Shown here: one piece after another, positions 1 through 9,465 of the stretch
Position numbering within the stretch: position 1 is the stretch's first letter
How the letters are laid out: each line of letters begins with the position of its first letter
Assembly: GCA_947174885.1 (NCBI GenBank)
Contig: CAMWKO010000001.1
Location: 186,001-250,000, forward strand
Origin: an uncultured Clostridia bacterium
GTDB taxonomy: Bacteria > Bacillota > Clostridia > Lachnospirales > Lachnospiraceae
Direction: 5' to 3'
Length of the DNA: 64,000 nucleotides
Notes under the pieces: model-generated
Seen by the model: only the letters and a program-made list of their open reading frames with translations
Databases searched by the model: none
Told to the model about the DNA's origin: nothing
Program-made: the position numbers and the translations under genes

Positions 1-80
1 GGCGCCTTTTCTGTGGATCGGTAAATTCCTCTTATTGTATGGCCAACGCTATTGAAACTTTCAATATTAAGTTGCATCAT
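1..80 (-). CDS. 5' end of an unidentified gene leaving the window
   Basis: On the minus strand an open frame starts at ATG ATG (positions 80 to 75) and runs off the left edge. The first residues are MMQLNIESFNSVGHTIRGIY. A good ribosome site (AGGAGA, about positions 92-97) lies upstream at normal spacing, which supports a real start. About 26 codons are visible, too few to assign a family. It diverges from the plus-strand genes to its right. Confidence 0.45.
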   Translation of the reverse strand, partial: MMQLNIESFNSVGHTIRGIYRSTEKA

Positions 81-95
81 TACATACGATCTCCT

Positions 96-533
96 GAAGA
101 CAAAGGCATTGACATATAATAGTGGCTGTGATAAATGATAAATCATTAGAAATAATTTATCAAAGAGTCTTTAATGGCTGCTACACACACGTTGTTTTGT
201 GGCAGCGGCATAATCCCCACTTGTTGTAGTGATTATGCCGCTGCCGTAACTCTTAAATGAGTTTATGTATTCTGGTAGTAAAGCCATAAAGAAATATGAC
301 CGAGGTGTTAGCACTATTGCAAACATCTAGATCAAAATATTTTCTGACAAAGGAAACGAGCGGTGGAGTAGTGGCGGTTTATTCAAAGGTAAAAAATGTG
401 AACTCATAGATATACATATTGATTTTTCGGTCGTTATATGGCATAATTTTCATGTATATATTGACTTTTTCTAGTTGGAAAATAACTGTATTAGTTTTGT
501 AAACTTATGCAGTGTATTGAAAGAAGGTGTGCT
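96..533. other. Intergenic region without a recognisable gene
   Basis: Apart from the hairpin at 201-245, no open frame with a ribosome site and no recognisable RNA was seen. It separates the minus-strand gene at the left edge from the plus-strand small membrane protein. Confidence 0.4.
201..245. repeat. Perfect 15-bp inverted repeat (strong hairpin)
   Basis: GGCAGCGGCATAATC (201-215) is followed by a 15-nt loop and its exact reverse complement (231-245). The stem is GC-rich in AT-rich surroundings. No T-run follows on either strand, so it is not a standard intrinsic terminator. It may be a remnant end of a mobile element or a structural RNA motif. Confidence 0.6.
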
Positions 534-647
534 ATGCAGCGAGTATATAAACGAAAAGTGGCAACGCTTATCTATCACCTGCTGATAGCGCTCATTGCAG
601 TTTTATTCTTTTTTGTTGTCGCAAGATCAATTACCCATACGATATGA
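534..647 (+). CDS. Small single-pass membrane protein (37 aa)
   Basis: Starts at ATG 534 behind AAGAAGG at good spacing and stops at TGA 645-647. A basic N-terminus (MQRVYKRK) precedes one long hydrophobic stretch (about residues 11-30, including LLIALIAVLFFFVVA), the layout of a small inner-membrane peptide. The following ankyrin gene starts 78 bases downstream. It could be a functional small membrane peptide or the truncated start of a longer membrane protein. No family recognised. Confidence 0.4.
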   Translation: MQRVYKRKVATLIYHLLIALIAVLFFFVVARSITHTI

Positions 648-724
648 ATTGCCGGCTTTATCTGGCGGAAATTATAAAAATATTGATATAATCAAAAAAT
701 CATTGAATAAGGAGTGATCATGTT

Positions 725-2188
725 ATGAATTTCTATGATTTGGAACGACTTTATGAAAACGGTGCGGATAAGGAAACAATCTTTGACGCAATGAAAGAAA
801 TTGGACTTACAGCTACAGAAGAAAACAACAGAACCAGCACACTTTTGCACATAGCTGCAAAGTATGCCGATGCTGTTACGATGAAAAAGCTGCTTGACGA
901 AGGTCTTGAAGCGAATGCCAAAAACAAGTATGGCGAAAACGCATTGTTCAGCCTTGCCGATCCGAATGAACGCTATGGATTTCTTCCTTCGGAGGATAAA
1001 AAAACCTGCGCAAGTCTGCTTCTTGACGCAGGAGCCAGCGTTATGACCCGCAGCGAGGGAGACGGTCAAACGGTTTTCACAAGTGCCGGAATGCACGGTC
1101 AATGGGAATTGATAGACACTGCTGTCGCACATGGCTCAAAGCTCACAAGAACCAATGAAAACGGTGAAAATGTTTTGCACTGTGCGTTGGACTATGCAAG
1201 ACAGTACAACGATCCGTCCGATGAAACAGAGCGCGAAAATCAGGAACGCTATTTTCAGCTTGTGAAAATCCTTTATGACAGCGGCTTTGATATGGATGAA
1301 AAGGACGGCTATGGACGCTCTCCTTTGGAATATGCAATGGACTGTACCGATAAACGGCTTGCTGCTTTGATTGAAGGTACATATTCTGAGGGTACAGATG
1401 TAGCGGGACTCACCGGAGGTATGATGCTTCAGGATGCAGTTGAAAGAAAAGATTATGACGCTATTCAGAACATAGCAGCTAACGGTTCTGATCTGAATGA
1501 GATTGCCGACGATGGCAAATGGAAAGGACAGACCCCGTTGTCGGTGGCCTGCTCCTACCTTGACGAAAAGGCTGTCGAGCTTCTGTTAGCATTGGGCGCT
1601 GACCCTAATTTCAAAAATTCCGACGGTCAAACCTGCTTGTATCAAGTGCTGCATGACGGCGACACCTTCAACTTGGATTTTCGTATTCGGGAAGATCGAA
1701 ATACCGTCTGCAAAAAAATCCTCTCGCTTCTGATATCTGCTGGTATGGATAAGAACACCGCGATTAGTGACGACGGAGATACTGCTTTGATTGCAGCCTG
1801 TCGCCGTGCAGATCAAAAGGATAAGCTTTGCTATAAATTCGCAGCCGCTTTAATCGCGTCAAAATGCAATCTTGACGCCGCCAATCTGAAAGGACAGAAC
1901 GCCCTCATGCTCATCTCGTCGCAGAACGGCGCAGACGCAAACGAGCTTCAGATAGCACTGTTGGAAGGTGGAGCAAGCGTAACGGAAAGCGATCAGGACG
2001 GAAACACGGCACTTCACTATGCTGCACGCAATGTAAATGACAGCGTTGCAAAAGAGATGGCTGAAATGCTCTTTGAGTTTGATTTTGCAGACGCTGACGC
2101 CGTAAACAACGATGGTAAGACCGCTCTCGAAATTGCAACGGAACAGAATAACGAGCCGCTTGTAAAGCTGATTTTAATGAATTCGTAA
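725..2188 (+). CDS. Ankyrin-repeat protein
   Basis: A 487-residue protein made almost wholly of ankyrin repeats. Typical units are visible along the length, for example TLLHIAAKYADAVTMKKLLD near residue 40, GQTPLSVACSYLDEKAVELL near 265, NTALHYAARNVNDSVAKEM near 425 and GKTALEIATEQNNEPLVKLI near the end. No signal peptide or membrane segment is seen, so it is probably cytoplasmic. Ankyrin repeats are protein-protein interaction scaffolds; the partner cannot be told from sequence. AAGGAG lies upstream of ATG 725, while an ATG at 720 leads straight to a stop. A second ankyrin start follows after 11 bases but is broken. The codon usage is richer in GC than neighbouring genes, which suggests recent arrival. 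Confidence 0.85.
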   Translation: MNFYDLERLYENGADKETIFDAMKEIGLTATEENNRTSTLLHIAAKYADAVTMKKLLDEGLEANAKNKYGENALFSLADPNERYGFLPSEDKKTCASLLLDAGASVMTRSEGDGQTVFTSAGMHGQWELIDTAVAHGSKLTRTNENGENVLHCALDYARQYNDPSDETERENQERYFQLVKILYDSGFDMDEKDGYGRSPLEYAMDCTDKRLAALIEGTYSEGTDVAGLTGGMMLQDAVERKDYDAIQNIAANGSDLNEIADDGKWKGQTPLSVACSYLDEKAVELLLALGADPNFKNSDGQTCLYQVLHDGDTFNLDFRIREDRNTVCKKILSLLISAGMDKNTAISDDGDTALIAACRRADQKDKLCYKFAAALIASKCNLDAANLKGQNALMLISSQNGADANELQIALLEGGASVTESDQDGNTALHYAARNVNDSVAKEMAEMLFEFDFADADAVNNDGKTALEIATEQNNEPLVKLILMNS

Positions 2189-2199
2189 GGAGAAACCCT

Positions 2200-2360
2200 A
2201 TGGATAAGTTTGATTTTTCTTAACGCCTGTAAAAACGGACAAAAAGGTGTTGTACAGGCATTTATCAAAAAAAGTCGGTATTGATTATAACAAATGGGAC
2301 ACTTCTGGAAATACGCCGCTTTTTTATGCTTGTATGAAAGGCGCTCGTGATGTATGCTAA
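2200..2360 (+). pseudogene. Broken ankyrin-repeat gene remnant
   Basis: Begins with ATG 2200 behind AAGGAG but reaches a stop after seven codons. Removing one T from the T-run near 2215 restores DFLNACKNGQKGVVQAFIKK. Removing one A from the A-run near 2268 restores VGIDYNKWDTSGNTPLFYAC, a typical ankyrin helix pair. Homology ends at the TAA of 2358-2360, where recombinase-like sequence begins. Both lesions are single-base changes in homopolymers, so sequencing error is possible, but the abrupt change of homology favours a true remnant. Confidence 0.6.
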
Positions 2361-3014
2361 AGCCGTGATAGATTCCAAAGAGAAAATTGACTATGAACAC
2401 TGTCAAAAATCCAAGAATTGTGAGGATTTAAGAAAGACAATAGAAGATAAGATCTGGAACGACAGAAAAAACAGTTGCTGGCTGTCAATAATCATCTCTT
2501 TGAATTACTTATGGAGGAGCAAATTGCGGATGATGAATACAAGAGAAAAGCTTCTGCCAATAGTGAAAAAGTTGGGCAGATAGAAACTTCGATTGCTGAA
2601 TGTAAAAAGCAAATTGAAGTGCTCTCTGGTGACAGAGACAAAGCAGCAAATATTAAACTGCTTGAAACCCTGTTGTCCATAGACTCTCTGAACAAAGACC
2701 TGACAGATCGCTTGGTCAAATCAATCGATGTGTCTAAAGGAGGAAAAATAAAAATTGAGTGGAATTTTTCACAATTCTTCAATGGCATAAATCCAATGGA
2801 GACATCTGTTACTGAGACTGAATCGATTCTTCCGAACAGAACATGGATATACACCTGTACACCTGACGGTTGGGATAGGCTGACGGAAATCAGAAATCAA
2901 CTGATATCTTTTGCAAATGAAAACAGATGGATGGTTGTAGGAGATTCATTTGATAATGCAAAGCTTAGCCTGAGTGCAAATGGGTTTAAAGAAATGCAGT
3001 ACAAAAGTGTATGA
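2361..3014 (+). pseudogene. Serine recombinase C-terminal remnant with a degenerate resolvase-like tail
   Basis: Two overlapping frames together read as the end of a large serine recombinase. The first (to about 2470) gives CEDLRKTIEDKIWNDRKKQ. After a shift at the A-run 2466-2471 the second continues LLAVNNHLFELLMEEQIADD, then a coiled coil, then LTDRLVKSIDVSKGGKIKIE, which matches the usual recombinase C-terminus. The last 55 residues (RTWIYTCTPDGWDRL, then WMVVGDSFD) look like a resolvase N-terminal domain in which the catalytic Ser motif is lost. No catalytic domain is present upstream, so it cannot be an active recombinase. Taken as a scar of an integrated element. Confidence 0.55.
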
Positions 3015-3196
3015 TGCGGAAGGAAATATATTACTTGGAGAGTAGTTAAAACAGAAACAATAAGAGGAGCTGCCATAGATTACTACTATAGTTTATAATA
3101 CCAATATGCACGAGAAGATTTCAGAAGAGAAAGCAAAGGAAAAGGATATGGAATAAGCACATGATTGTGGTGGAAAGAATAAGTTTTCTATGATAT

Positions 3197-3243
3197 AGTT
3201 TAGTGTGCAGGGTATGAAAGTACCCTGCATACTAAATTTATGT
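3197..3243 (+). terminator. Hairpin, probable terminator
   Basis: TGCAGGGTA (3206-3214) pairs with TACCCTGCA (3221-3229) around a short loop, and the stem extends through TAGTTTA/TAAATTTA flanks. The downstream arm is AT-rich rather than a pure T-run, so termination is inferred. Confidence 0.45.
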
Positions 3244-3270
3244 TTAATGAATTTGTGAAAGGCTTAAACA

Positions 3271-3609
3271 ATGACCGCAGAAGAAGTATTTGAGGAATTA
3301 TGCCAAAAATATGGCGATGATTTTATTTGGAGATTGTTGCCGTTTTCAGATAAATATTTTGTAAATGAACTAAGATTGGAATTAGGTGAGCATTGTTTGT
3401 TTGATGAGCCAATCTATGCTGTTGCAAAATGTGAGGCGAACGATGATGTATTATATGTGTGTGATAATGATGGCAAAAATGATATCTATCGTATTTACCA
3501 TTTAACGTATAATCATAGTTCAATAGATTTGACAAAGTATATTGAGTTGATTGGAATTGATAAAGTAAAACAATATATTGAACAACAGTATATTGAAAAT
3601 TATTTATAA
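3271..3609 (+). CDS. Small acidic hypothetical protein, immunity-like
   Basis: 112 residues, no signal or membrane segment, many acidic and aromatic residues (for example LYVCDNDGKNDIYRIYHLTY around residue 75). GAAAGG sits 8 bases before ATG 3271. Family not recognised. Its size, composition and position among other small orphan genes resemble immunity proteins of polymorphic toxin systems, but no toxin is nearby, so this is only a contextual guess. Confidence 0.55.
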   Translation: MTAEEVFEELCQKYGDDFIWRLLPFSDKYFVNELRLELGEHCLFDEPIYAVAKCEANDDVLYVCDNDGKNDIYRIYHLTYNHSSIDLTKYIELIGIDKVKQYIEQQYIENYL

Positions 3610-3672
3610 AGTTGGGATTTAAAATTCCCATTAATGAGATAACCAATTTTTGTTTGCTATAGAGGAATGTTC

Positions 3673-4317
3673 ATGACGGAAAGAGAATTATTGCATTATG
3701 AAATGAATAGAGAAGAGCTGAAGAAGTGGAATGAGTTAGTTGATGACATAAAAAGTAAATTTCTATCTATGGCAGGTCCTACTAAAATCCCATATGACCT
3801 GTTCACGGATACTCTTGACAGAACTACTATGGCAAAGGAACCATGGTGTGGTTCAAAGGGATATCTTAAAGATAGTGGTTTTTATTATGTAGAAGAGGGC
3901 GATAGGGGAGAAATAGAGCTGATTTATTCTGGACTTGATTATAAAATGGCAAGAAACGAGATGGTTAAAAGATGTGCAGATAGAATAGCCTATGCCTATG
4001 TTACAAAAGACATTAAAGGACTTCGTGATAAATATAAAGGACTATGGCACTATTGCAGAATAGATGATGGTATAGAAAACGTAAATGGTATTACAAGGAT
4101 GAAATCACATCTCGAAGAGCAAAAAGACTGGGTATATGATGCAGAATATGATTATAGAATATATTGGTTTGAGCCTTTGATTTTTATGGTCAAGAGAATA
4201 TTAGATAATAAAGAGTACGAGAAAACAATAGCTTATTACGAAGAATGTATGAATCATAATATGAAAAAACATCATTGGGTATTTAATAGAGAGCTGGAGA
4301 AATTTGAATTGTTGTAA
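3673..4317 (+). CDS. Hypothetical protein, possibly Imm63-like immunity protein
   Basis: 214 residues from ATG 3673; the AGAGGA site fits this start better than ATG 3667. The protein is soluble and rich in Trp and Tyr. The stretch GFYYVEEGDRGEIELIYSGL (about residues 68-87) followed by a helix resembles the pattern I associate with Imm63-type immunity proteins; this is from memory and not confirmed. The C-terminal helices around residues 175-200 (AYYEECMNHNMKKHHW) are amphipathic. It follows the 112-residue gene by 63 bases and may be co-transcribed. No cognate toxin seen. Confidence 0.5.
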   Translation: MTERELLHYEMNREELKKWNELVDDIKSKFLSMAGPTKIPYDLFTDTLDRTTMAKEPWCGSKGYLKDSGFYYVEEGDRGEIELIYSGLDYKMARNEMVKRCADRIAYAYVTKDIKGLRDKYKGLWHYCRIDDGIENVNGITRMKSHLEEQKDWVYDAEYDYRIYWFEPLIFMVKRILDNKEYEKTIAYYEECMNHNMKKHHWVFNRELEKFELL

Positions 4318-4392
4318 ATGATAAAATATAAACTTAGAAAGTAGAAGATACAATCTTGATTTGACTTTTTTTTCTATATTTTTCTCTATTTA

Positions 4393-4421
4393 TTTTCAGA
4401 TTTGTTCTTTTATGATACAAT
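4393..4421 (+). promoter_or_regulatory. Possible sigma-A promoter for the hybrid kinase
   Basis: TTTTCA (4393-4398), 17-base spacer and TACAAT (4416-4421), 34 bases before the kinase start. The -10 is good and the -35 is weak. Confidence 0.4.
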
Positions 4422-4454
4422 GAAATAAAATATTATATAAAGAGAGTGAGAATT

Positions 4455-7400
4455 ATGTGTGTCATAGATAAAATACATGGCAAAAGGTGGATGATAGCAT
4501 TATTATGTCTTTTGCTTATTTTAAACAATTTTATATCAGTAAATGCATCTAATGGTGTGCCAGACGAAGCACCTAATAAGAGGGTGAAGGCAGGCATTTT
4601 CTATTTTGATGGCTATCATACTAAGGATGAGGAGGGAAAACTGACCGGATACGGTATTGAGGTTTTGGAGATGATTTCAAAGTATTCACATTTGAATTTT
4701 GACTATGTCGGATATGACAAATCGTGGAATGATATGCTTGACATGTTAGAAAATGGTGAGATTGATATAGTTACGTCTGCAAGGAAAACTCAAGATCGTG
4801 AAAGCAAATTTGCATTTTCATATCCGATTGGGCGTAACAGCACAATTCTTTCCGTTTTAGCAGATAACACGAAATACCACAACGGAGAATATGAGACCTA
4901 CGATGGAATGTGCATTGGTCTGCTTGAAGGGAGCAGCCAGAATGACAGACTGGCGGAGTTTGCCGAAGAGAAAAAATTTTCTTACGAAACGAAGGAGTAT
5001 GAAAATTCAAAGCAGCTTGAGGAGGCTTTGAAGGATGGCAGTATTGATGCAATCCTCTCCAGCAATCTGAGAAAGACGGAAAATGAAAGAACGCTGGACA
5101 CACTGCAGACAGAGAATTTTTATGTCATTATGCGAAAAGAAGATAAAGAACTGCTTGAGGAAATCAATTATGCCATTGAGCAGATGGATATCAATGAGGG
5201 AGACTGGGACAATTCATTGTTTTATAAATATTACGGACCAGTCAATTCTTCTGAACTTGTATTTACCGAACGCGAGAAGGCATATATAAATGATGTTCTT
5301 ACAGGGAAGAAAAAAATTACAGTGACATCGATTGGAGACAGAGCTCCTTATTCTTATGTTGAGGATGGGGAGTTAAAGGGAATCATGCCGGATTATTTCG
5401 CAAAGGTTATGGAAGTGTGTGGCCTGCCATATGAAATTGTTGTGCCCGAAAATCGGGAGGATTATTACAGGACTGCGAATACGAACGGCGTAGATATTGT
5501 TATCGACAGAAGGATCTCCGATTTGACGACGGAGGAGGATTTATACCGCGGATTTAATACAGATACCTACATGACGGTCGGCACGGCCAAGGTAACGAAA
5601 AGTAATTTTACGGGTGAGATTAAGACGATCGCAGTTGCGAACGTTCAGGGAGAGGAGCCGCTGGAAAAGGGGATTATCGGCGATGCAGAGATACTGTACT
5701 ATGACACAAGGGATGAGGCGCTTTATGCTGTCCTAGAGGGAGAAGCAGATGCTGCTTATGTATATACCTACACAGCACAGATGTTTGTCAATAGTGATTT
5801 TACGGGTTCACTGCAATACAGTGTTGTGGACGGCGTAAGATTCGCATTCCAGATGTATGTGAGTGAGAATTGTGATCACGAGCTTGTGACGATACTCAAC
5901 AAATGTCTGAAGCAGATGCCGGAGGATACACTCAACCAGTTGATTGCACAGTATACCTCTTATACACCGCAGGATTTGACTTTTACACAGTACATACAGG
6001 CTAATCCGGAAACAATGGTTATGTTGGTTCTGGGCGCTGTTATGGTTTTGGTTATTATTCTGGCACTTATATTTTGGACAAGATGGAAAGAAAGAATTTT
6101 GCATGCATATGAGGAGTCAAATAAGAATCTGGAGGACCAGCTTGCCATTGTGGATGCACTGAGCCGTGATTATCTCAATGTTTTTGCAGTAAATACTGGG
6201 GAGGATACGGCTAAAATCGTAAAGTTGGAGGGATATATAACGTCAGGTCTGGAAAAAAATTCCCAGAAGGCTTTTTCGTATACACAGCTTGTGCATCAGT
6301 ATATCGAGGAGCGTGTTTATTCGGAGGACAAACAGGATGTTTTAGAGGAACTGTCTATTGATAAGGTGACCGAAAAGCTCAATTCCAATATGGAATATAT
6401 GGGAAACTATCGGGTGATGATTGACGGAACAATACATAATTATCAGTTTACATATGTTAAGGTGGAGGGAAAGAGATCACAGGAAGGCTTTAATGTTCTA
6501 GTCGGATTTCGTAATATTGATGAAATTGTGCGTGAGGAACAGGAACAGAAGCAGACACTGGCGGAGGCACTGGCACAGGCCCAGCATGCCAACCGTGCAA
6601 AGACCGCTTTTCTGAACAATATGTCTCACGATATCCGCACACCAATGAACGCAATAATCGGATTTACCTCACTGGCAGCAACGCATATTGAAAGCAGAGA
6701 AACGGTGCGGAATTACCTGAATAAGATTATGACCGCCAGCAAACATCTGCTGAACCTGATTAATGATGTGCTGGATATGAGCAGGATTGAAAGCGGGAAG
6801 GTCACAATTAATGAGGATGAAGCAAGTCTTCCTGAAATCATGCATGACCTGAAAACCATTGTACAGTCTGATATCAAGGCAAAACAGTTTGAATTCTATA
6901 TTGATACGTTGGATGTGACAAATGAAACAATTATCTGTGATAAGCTTCGTCTGAATCAGGTGCTTTTGAATATTCTGAGCAATGCGATGAAATATACAAA
7001 GCCAGGTGGGACAGTCAGTGTCCGCATTATACAGACAGACAGCGATCCGGATGGATATGCTTCATATCAGTTCAGGATCAAGGATAATGGTATTGGCATG
7101 AGCGAAGAATTTTTAAAGCATTTATTTGAGCCGTTTGAGAGGGAGCAGACTGCCACTGTAAGTGGTATTCAGGGAACCGGTCTTGGTCTTGCGATTACTA
7201 AGAATATCATAGACATGATGAATGGAACCGTCGAAGTGGAGAGCGAAGTGGGGAAGGGAACAGAGTTTATCGTATCCTTCCGGTTCCGCACGGTGAATCA
7301 GTCCTACAAGACAGAGCATCTGGAGAAGCTGGCGAATCAGCGGGCATTGATTGTGGACGATGATATAAATACCTGTATGAGCATCAGCAAGATGCTTTCT

Positions 7401-8132
7401 TCCATTGGAATGAATCCTGATTGGACAACACAGGGAAAGGAAGCGGTTGTCCGTACTGAATTTGCGATAGAAGAAAACAGACCGTACAATGCATATATTA
7501 TTGACTGGCTTATGCCGGATATGAATGGAATTGAGGTTGTTCGCAGAATCCGTAAGGTTATCGGGGACACGGCAACAATTATTATTCTTACTGCGTATGA
7601 TTGGGCTGATATTGAGGAGGAGGCAAAAGAGGCTGGTGTTACTGCATTTTGCTCGAAACCGATTTTCCTTTCTGAGCTCCATCAGATTTTGGTGGCTCCA
7701 TATACGGAGACGGAGACTGATACCAAGGAGGAACCAAATGAGCTTTTGAAAGGTAAGAGAATACTGCTGGTGGAGGATAACGAAATCAATCAGGAAATTG
7801 CGCAGGAAATTCTGGAAGATGCGGGATTGGTGATTGATATTGTAGATGACGGAACAGAAGCCGTGGATACAATAAAGAATGTGGAGGCGGGCACTTATGA
7901 CCTGATTCTGATGGATATTCAGATGCCGATTATGGATGGCTATGAGGCAACACGACAGATTCGAGCTATAGAAGATTCTGCACGTTCATCTGTTCCGATT
8001 GTGGCGATGACGGCAAACGCTTTCGATGAGGACAGACAGAAGGCAATAGAGGCCGGAATGAATGGTCATCTTGCAAAACCAATTGATGTATCAAAACTGA
8101 TGGAAACTTTGAAGGATATTTTAATTGATTGA
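4455..8132 (+). CDS. Hybrid sensor histidine kinase with two periplasmic solute-binding domains
   Basis: About 1225 residues. ATG 4455 is preferred to GTG 4446 because AGAGAG is then correctly spaced. Order of parts: N-terminal signal/anchor (about 12-32), two SBP_bac_3-like sensor domains (about 45-265 and 285-500), a membrane segment (about 520-540), a PAS-like linker, HisKA with phospho-acceptor His725 (NMSHDIRTPMNAII), HATPase (NILSNAMKYT, DNGIGM, GTGLGL), and two receivers with phospho-acceptors Asp1017 (DWLMPDMNG) and Asp1154 (LMDIQMPIMDG). Solute-binding domains of this kind usually bind amino acids or other small polar molecules outside the membrane. No HPt domain is fused and no partner regulator is adjacent, so the output is unknown. 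A stand-alone HPt is encoded at 49241-49600. Confidence 0.9.
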   Translation: MCVIDKIHGKRWMIALLCLLLILNNFISVNASNGVPDEAPNKRVKAGIFYFDGYHTKDEEGKLTGYGIEVLEMISKYSHLNFDYVGYDKSWNDMLDMLENGEIDIVTSARKTQDRESKFAFSYPIGRNSTILSVLADNTKYHNGEYETYDGMCIGLLEGSSQNDRLAEFAEEKKFSYETKEYENSKQLEEALKDGSIDAILSSNLRKTENERTLDTLQTENFYVIMRKEDKELLEEINYAIEQMDINEGDWDNSLFYKYYGPVNSSELVFTEREKAYINDVLTGKKKITVTSIGDRAPYSYVEDGELKGIMPDYFAKVMEVCGLPYEIVVPENREDYYRTANTNGVDIVIDRRISDLTTEEDLYRGFNTDTYMTVGTAKVTKSNFTGEIKTIAVANVQGEEPLEKGIIGDAEILYYDTRDEALYAVLEGEADAAYVYTYTAQMFVNSDFTGSLQYSVVDGVRFAFQMYVSENCDHELVTILNKCLKQMPEDTLNQLIAQYTSYTPQDLTFTQYIQANPETMVMLVLGAVMVLVIILALIFWTRWKERILHAYEESNKNLEDQLAIVDALSRDYLNVFAVNTGEDTAKIVKLEGYITSGLEKNSQKAFSYTQLVHQYIEERVYSEDKQDVLEELSIDKVTEKLNSNMEYMGNYRVMIDGTIHNYQFTYVKVEGKRSQEGFNVLVGFRNIDEIVREEQEQKQTLAEALAQAQHANRAKTAFLNNMSHDIRTPMNAIIGFTSLAATHIESRETVRNYLNKIMTASKHLLNLINDVLDMSRIESGKVTINEDEASLPEIMHDLKTIVQSDIKAKQFEFYIDTLDVTNETIICDKLRLNQVLLNILSNAMKYTKPGGTVSVRIIQTDSDPDGYASYQFRIKDNGIGMSEEFLKHLFEPFEREQTATVSGIQGTGLGLAITKNIIDMMNGTVEVESEVGKGTEFIVSFRFRTVNQSYKTEHLEKLANQRALIVDDDINTCMSISKMLSSIGMNPDWTTQGKEAVVRTEFAIEENRPYNAYIIDWLMPDMNGIEVVRRIRKVIGDTATIIILTAYDWADIEEEAKEAGVTAFCSKPIFLSELHQILVAPYTETETDTKEEPNELLKGKRILLVEDNEINQEIAQEILEDAGLVIDIVDDGTEAVDTIKNVEAGTYDLILMDIQMPIMDGYEATRQIRAIEDSARSSVPIVAMTANAFDEDRQKAIEAGMNGHLAKPIDVSKLMETLKDILID

Positions 8133-8243
8133 TGGTACAAGAACTACTTGAGACAGGAAAGCGGTTTGACATAGTCATATGAAAGTGTGTGCAAGGATGT
8201 ACAAAATTACTGAAAAGACAAACTAAATAGAAAAGCACTACTT

Positions 8244-8286
8244 AGAGGATATTTTCTGAACAAATTTAGAGAATATCCTCTTTTTG
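8244..8286 (+). terminator. Intrinsic terminator after the hybrid kinase
   Basis: AGAGGATATT... pairs with ...GAATATCCTCT across a loop and is followed by TTTTT at 8281-8285. It lies about 110 bases after the kinase stop. Confidence 0.75.
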
Positions 8287-8399
8287 TGTTATTAAAAAAA
8301 CTTTATAATTTACTTAAATGTGACTGGTTGCTGTATGCCTGAAAATGTGGTATAAATACTTGTTAATATAAAAAGAATAAAATTTAACAAGGTGATATT

Positions 8400-8927
8400 A
8401 TGAGCAAAGAATATTGTACTTTTAAAGACGAAATAGGAAAAACAGCATTTCTTGCTGGTGTTGTTGATGTTATGTCAGATAAATTATCACTTGTTTGTGA
8501 TTTTTCATATGATTTTGATGCGGATATATTTTATATTCCTGATAATGATTTTTCGCTACTTGACGATTCTGTTAAAAAGAGGTTAAGTGTTTATAATCAG
8601 TATATTGGAAATAGCTGTATTAACCAAAAAGATATTGACAATATTCATTTTGAACTTGAAAAAATAGAGGAGGATATCACAGAATATGTTTATAAATCTT
8701 TTCAGGATTATTCTTCTGCCCCAAATTTAAAGGAAAAGATAGATGAATTTTTAAGTGATTTAAACTGGCATTTACAGAAACCTATCTGTATTTATAGACC
8801 AAGTAGTAAATGTTCAAATGAAATCTGTAATATTCTGGGACATATATATCTTTACTTGGCTTTTAACTATTTCTTTATTTCTTATGATGAATATATGATT
8901 CTTTTTGTATTCGGAACAACAGAATAA
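8400..8927 (+). CDS. Hypothetical 175-aa protein
   Basis: Soluble, acidic and Tyr/Phe-rich protein starting at ATG 8400 behind AAGGTG. The C-terminus (SYDEYMILFVFGTTE) has the hydrophobic strand plus short acidic tail common in small orphan immunity-like proteins. Family not recognised. It is isolated between a terminator and about 500 bases of non-coding DNA. Confidence 0.55.
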   Translation: MSKEYCTFKDEIGKTAFLAGVVDVMSDKLSLVCDFSYDFDADIFYIPDNDFSLLDDSVKKRLSVYNQYIGNSCINQKDIDNIHFELEKIEEDITEYVYKSFQDYSSAPNLKEKIDEFLSDLNWHLQKPICIYRPSSKCSNEICNILGHIYLYLAFNYFFISYDEYMILFVFGTTE

Positions 8928-9063
8928 CTTTAAGTCTATTGAAATAAATAAAATAACTTTAAGAATGAACTTTCTTTCAAAACTCTTTCTATCTAACAGG
9001 TATTAAAGGCTTATAGCTACAGAGCAAACTACCGGTTTAGCTGGTGCTACTGATTCCGGTTAA

Positions 9064-9168
9064 AGCTTATTTGACGATGAGTATGAATTTGTGTTGAATC
9101 CGCAAAGAATCAAGCGTATAATGAACACAGGTTATATACAAGATAAGGCTTTATCGCAGATATGCTGA
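9064..9168 (+). pseudogene. Possible short coding remnant
   Basis: Between stops, a 34-codon open stretch without a start reads SLFDDEYEFVLNPQRIKRIM and onwards, protein-like in composition. It lies in an otherwise gene-free region (8928-9465), where I see no other feature. Probably the decayed piece of an older gene; family unknown. Confidence 0.25.
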
Positions 9169-9465
9169 ATTGAATGCAGATAATCCAAGAAATATAATAT
9201 CAGATTAATACGCTATAGATTAAATAAGTTATTAATAATATATAAACGGTTTCCAATGAAGATTTGAAATATTTTAAGGGAAAATATTAACTGTTATATC
9301 GTTTATTTAAAAATCAGTTATACCATGAAAACACTAAATTTGTTGCAAGTTGAGTAACAGTTATATGCTATTTGTATTAGTATAATTGGTTATAATAATT
9401 ATAGGGGGAAATTTCAGGAAAAAGAAAACGTTATGAAGTAGTTATTGTGCGAAAGGTGGAAAATA

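Noticed and set aside
692-1132. Minus-strand open frame of 146 codons
   Set aside because: Lies opposite the ankyrin gene, has no ribosome site and reads as low-complexity Cys/Phe-rich shadow sequence.
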